DNA of 64,000 nt. It comes from an uncultured Blautia sp. GTDB taxonomy: Bacteria; Bacillota; Clostridia; Lachnospirales; Lachnospiraceae. The position numbers and the translations under genes are program-made. The stretch spans positions 1 to 64,000 of the forward strand of contig CALBGI010000049.1 in assembly GCA_937893675.1 (NCBI GenBank). Direction: 5' to 3'. Of the stretch, positions 61,684-64,000 are shown piece after piece (position 1 is the first letter of the stretch; each line of letters starts with the position of its first letter). Under the pieces are notes generated by a model. The model saw only the letters and a list, made by a program, of their open reading frames with translations. It had not been told where the DNA came from and searched no databases.

Positions 61684-62619
61684 CTATTCCTCTGCGGGAA
61701 CGTCCGTAATAACCTCTTTGAAGGTTGTCGCAAGACCTGCCAGCCCCTGCATCTGCGACGGAATAATGATCTTGGTCGCCTTGCCGTCTGCTGCCTTTGT
61801 AAATGCCTCCAGACTCTTCAGCGTCAGTACTGCCTGATCGGCGCCTGCGTCCTTGATCATACGGAGTCCCTCCGCGGTAGCGCTCTGCACCTTGAGGACC
61901 GCCTCAGCCTGACCTTCTGCCTCTTTGATCATACGCTCCTTCTGCGCCTCTGCCCGAAGGATCGCGGCTGCTTTCTCCGCCTCTGCGTCAAGGATCGCGG
62001 ACTGCTTCTTTCCTTCTGCCACAAGAATGGTGGAACGTTTCTGTCCCTCTGCAATAAGAATCGCCTCACGGCGCTCACGCTCTGCCTTCATCTGCTTTTC
62101 CATGGCATCCTGAATCGCTGCCGGCGGGATGATATTTTTCAATTCCACACGATTGACCTTGATTCCCCAGGGATCCGTTGCCACATCCAGAGAAGCCCGC
62201 ATTCTGGTATTGATCACCTCACGGGAAGTGAGCGTCTCATCCAGCTCCATGTCACCGATAATGTTACGAAGGGTCGTCGCGGAAAGATTCTCGATCGCCA
62301 TAATGGGATTCTCTACCCCGTAAGCAAAAAGCTTGGGATCCGTGATCTGGAAAAACACAACCGTGTCGATCTGCATGGTTACGTTATCCTTGGTGATCAC
62401 CGGCTGCGGCGGAAAATCCACCACCTGTTCTTTTAAGTTGACCTTGCGGGCCACGCGCTCAATAAACGGAAGCTTGAAATGAATGCCTGTCGCCCAGGTT
62501 GCCTGATATGCGCCCAGACGTTCCAGCACGAAAGCGTATGCCTGCGGAACAATGCGGATGCAGGATGAAAGGATCCACAGCACCAGCGCGATCACAATGA
62601 TAAGAAAAACAATAGTCAT
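61684..62619 (-). CDS. SPFH/stomatin-like membrane protein
   Basis: A 311-residue protein. One N-terminal membrane segment (about 1-18) precedes a prohibitin/SPFH domain (IVPQAYAFVLERLGAYQATW and VSREVINTRMRASLDVATDP). A long Ala/Glu-rich coiled coil (about 165-245) carries repeats of the AE.Q..A.I form. It forms membrane rafts or rings together with NfeD, encoded four bases upstream. Confidence 0.93.
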   Translation of the reverse strand: MTIVFLIIVIALVLWILSSCIRIVPQAYAFVLERLGAYQATWATGIHFKLPFIERVARKVNLKEQVVDFPPQPVITKDNVTMQIDTVVFFQITDPKLFAYGVENPIMAIENLSATTLRNIIGDMELDETLTSREVINTRMRASLDVATDPWGIKVNRVELKNIIPPAAIQDAMEKQMKAERERREAILIAEGQKRSTILVAEGKKQSAILDAEAEKAAAILRAEAQKERMIKEAEGQAEAVLKVQSATAEGLRMIKDAGADQAVLTLKSLEAFTKAADGKATKIIIPSQMQGLAGLATTFKEVITDVPAEE

Positions 62620-62622
62620 AAC

Positions 62623-63060
62623 TTAACCCTCCTTTACCTCTTCTACAATCAGTTTCACCCCGTGTACCTCTAAAATCTTCACCACTGCATCTTTCGGGAT
62701 CATGCAGTCGTTATCTTTTGCCCTGGCCAGCCAGTCGATATCGTTTATCCGAACCTGCCCGGTCTGGGAAAGATTGCTGATTTCCTCTGTCACCACCGCG
62801 GTACAGCCGATCAGGCTTTCCACATTGGTCTTCGTAACGCCCCGGTTCATATACCGGACCGCCAGAGGTCTTGTAAAAATAAGCAGCACCACCGACACGG
62901 CAAAAAACAGGATGAGCTGTGTCACAAACCCGGCGTGGAACCAGGCTGCAACCGCCGCCGCAAGGGCTCCTCCCGCAAACCATATGGTGGTAAGGGCTGT
63001 GGTCGCCGCTTCAATCACCAGAAGAACCGCCACCAGGATCAGCCAAATTACAGGTGCCAT
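62623..63060 (-). CDS. NfeD-family membrane protein
   Basis: A 145-residue short NfeD: three or four hydrophobic segments (about 3-70) and a C-terminal OB-fold (about 85-142) with LIGCTAVVTEEISNLSQTGQ and KILEVHGVKLIVEEV. The NfeD/SPFH pair is widespread and thought to stabilise membrane microdomains. The serine-protease domain of long NfeD is absent. Confidence 0.92.
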   Translation of the reverse strand: MAPVIWLILVAVLLVIEAATTALTTIWFAGGALAAAVAAWFHAGFVTQLILFFAVSVVLLIFTRPLAVRYMNRGVTKTNVESLIGCTAVVTEEISNLSQTGQVRINDIDWLARAKDNDCMIPKDAVVKILEVHGVKLIVEEVKEG

Positions 63061-63074
63061 AAAAATTCCCCCTT

Positions 63075-63851
63075 TCAGCCGCGGCGCTGGCGTGCCGCCT
63101 CATACATCAGAATCCCCGCCGCCATAGCGGCATTTAAGGATTCCACCTGCCCGCACATGGGAATCCGGATCAGACAGTCTGCCGCGGATGCCGCTTTCTC
63201 GGTAAGACCCTTGCCCTCATTTCCGATAAAAAAAGCGCTTCCTTTCTGATAATCTTCCCTGTCATACGAATTTTTACCCTGAAGATGTGCTGCAAATGTA
63301 TGGATATTTTTCTGCTTCAATATATGCTTTAAGGATACCACATCTTCCACGTAGAGAAAAGGTATTCTGTAAATGGAACCCATGGTAGAACGAATCACTT
63401 TTGGATTTGTCACATCCACGGAGGTTTTTGTGAGAAAAATCCCGCTGACGCCGGCGCCCTCGCCGGTTCTGAAAATCGTCCCCGCATTGCCCGGATCCTG
63501 CAGGTCCTCCAGAATCACTACCAGAGGATTCTCGCCTTGCAGAATGTCTTCCATGGAATAGGATGGTTTTTTCAGAAGCGTCAGCACTCCCTGGGGGGTC
63601 TGGGTATCGCTCATCTGCCGAAATACATTGTCCGCCACGATTTCAAAAGGAAACTGTCTCGCCCGTTCCATGACGCGGGCATCTTTTGAAAGGCTCTCGC
63701 TTACATAAATCCGGGAAATCCAGTCTGCCGGGGCCTCCAGGAACATTTTGATCCCCTCTGCCGCAAAAAGCCCCTGCTCCCGTCTCGCCTTCGCCTTCTG
63801 GTTCAGCTGCATAACATTTTTAATCTGTGTATTTCCTGTGCTGGTAATCAT
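63075..63851 (-). CDS. SpoU/TrmH-family RNA 2'-O-methyltransferase
   Basis: A 258-residue enzyme with N-terminal substrate-binding domain (ITSTGNTQIKNVMQLNQKAK) and SPOUT knot: LEDLQDPGNAGTIFRTGEGA, FIGNEGKGL and RIPMCGQVESLNAAMAAGIL. It methylates ribose in rRNA or tRNA; whether it acts like RlmB or TrmH cannot be told. The start has AGGA seven bases upstream and lies next to the stop of the upstream gene. Confidence 0.92.
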   Translation of the reverse strand: MITSTGNTQIKNVMQLNQKAKARREQGLFAAEGIKMFLEAPADWISRIYVSESLSKDARVMERARQFPFEIVADNVFRQMSDTQTPQGVLTLLKKPSYSMEDILQGENPLVVILEDLQDPGNAGTIFRTGEGAGVSGIFLTKTSVDVTNPKVIRSTMGSIYRIPFLYVEDVVSLKHILKQKNIHTFAAHLQGKNSYDREDYQKGSAFFIGNEGKGLTEKAASAADCLIRIPMCGQVESLNAAMAAGILMYEAARQRRG

Positions 63852-63859
63852 AAGCTGTC

Positions 63860-64000
63860 CTACTCTCTTGGTGCAAATTCCGAATTCAAGTCTTTATTCT
63901 TGCCAATGGCAATAACTGTGCAGTTTTCCGGCAGAAGCTCGTCCGGCCTGATATCCACCCGGACCGTCTCTTCCAGCTTGATGCCGATAATATTAATATG
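63860..64000 (-). CDS. KtrA/TrkA-like potassium uptake regulator, C-terminal end only
   Basis: The last 46 codons of a gene that continues past the right edge. INIIGIKLEETVRVDIRPDE then LLPENCTVIAIGKNKDL matches the RCK_C (TrkA-C) domain that closes KtrA-type regulators of potassium channels. It ends at TAG, nine bases before the methyltransferase start. The missing N-terminal NAD-binding domain cannot be checked. Confidence 0.72.
   Translation of the reverse strand, partial: HINIIGIKLEETVRVDIRPDELLPENCTVIAIGKNKDLNSEFAPRE

Overview
The window looks like a chromosomal segment of an anaerobic Clostridia, most likely Lachnospiraceae (Blautia, Mediterraneibacter or Ruminococcus-like). This rests on strong Shine-Dalgarno sites, the housekeeping order nfeD, SPFH, argF, birA, short orphan gene, dusB, greA, lysS, and the YesM/YesN and FtsX-type resistance systems. 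The genus is inferred from protein style, not from any rRNA or marker gene in the window.

Positions 276-34119 hold one long run of minus-strand genes for a cell-surface polysaccharide of the Wzx/Wzy type. It is read from 34119 downwards: sugar aminotransferase, initiating phosphoglycosyl transferase, four glycosyltransferases, a DUF3048 secreted protein and the Wzy polymerase, then a first flippase. A deoxysugar module follows: 3-ketoreductase, 3,4-ketoisomerase-like cupin, NDP-hexose 2,3-dehydratase, glycosyltransferase and a WecE-like 4-aminotransferase. Next come a polyprenyl-phosphate glycosyltransferase, two paralogous epimerases (one broken at a run of ten G), an ATP-grasp ligase, three large GT-C-like membrane proteins and a second flippase. 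The cluster ends with an MBOAT/DHHW O-acetylation pair, an LCP ligase and a giant NlpC/P60 cell-wall-binding protein. The first part (about 23500-34119) is visibly richer in G+C than the second (about 3500-19500), so the cluster looks mosaic. A second run of ten G lies directly against the -35 box of the only clear promoter before the first gene. Together the two tracts suggest phase variation of the surface polymer.

Positions 34120-34500 hold no gene but contain two strong hairpins and a terminator. Positions 34501-42943 carry two divergent FtsX-type ABC transporters with an OmpR-type two-component system; the shared intergenic region has direct repeats that look like a response-regulator box.

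Positions 42940-54757 are a minus-strand sugar-use operon: ribose-type ABC importer (ATPase, permease, binding protein, permease), YesN/YesM two-component system, GH78 alpha-L-rhamnosidase and glycerate kinase. Next is a MNT/HEPN toxin-antitoxin pair whose HEPN partner is frameshifted. Positions 55921-64000 are housekeeping genes: lysS (with an unusual C-terminal tRNA-binding domain), greA, dusB, an orphan gene, birA, argF, an SPFH protein, NfeD, a SpoU RNA methyltransferase and the end of a KtrA-like potassium-channel regulator.
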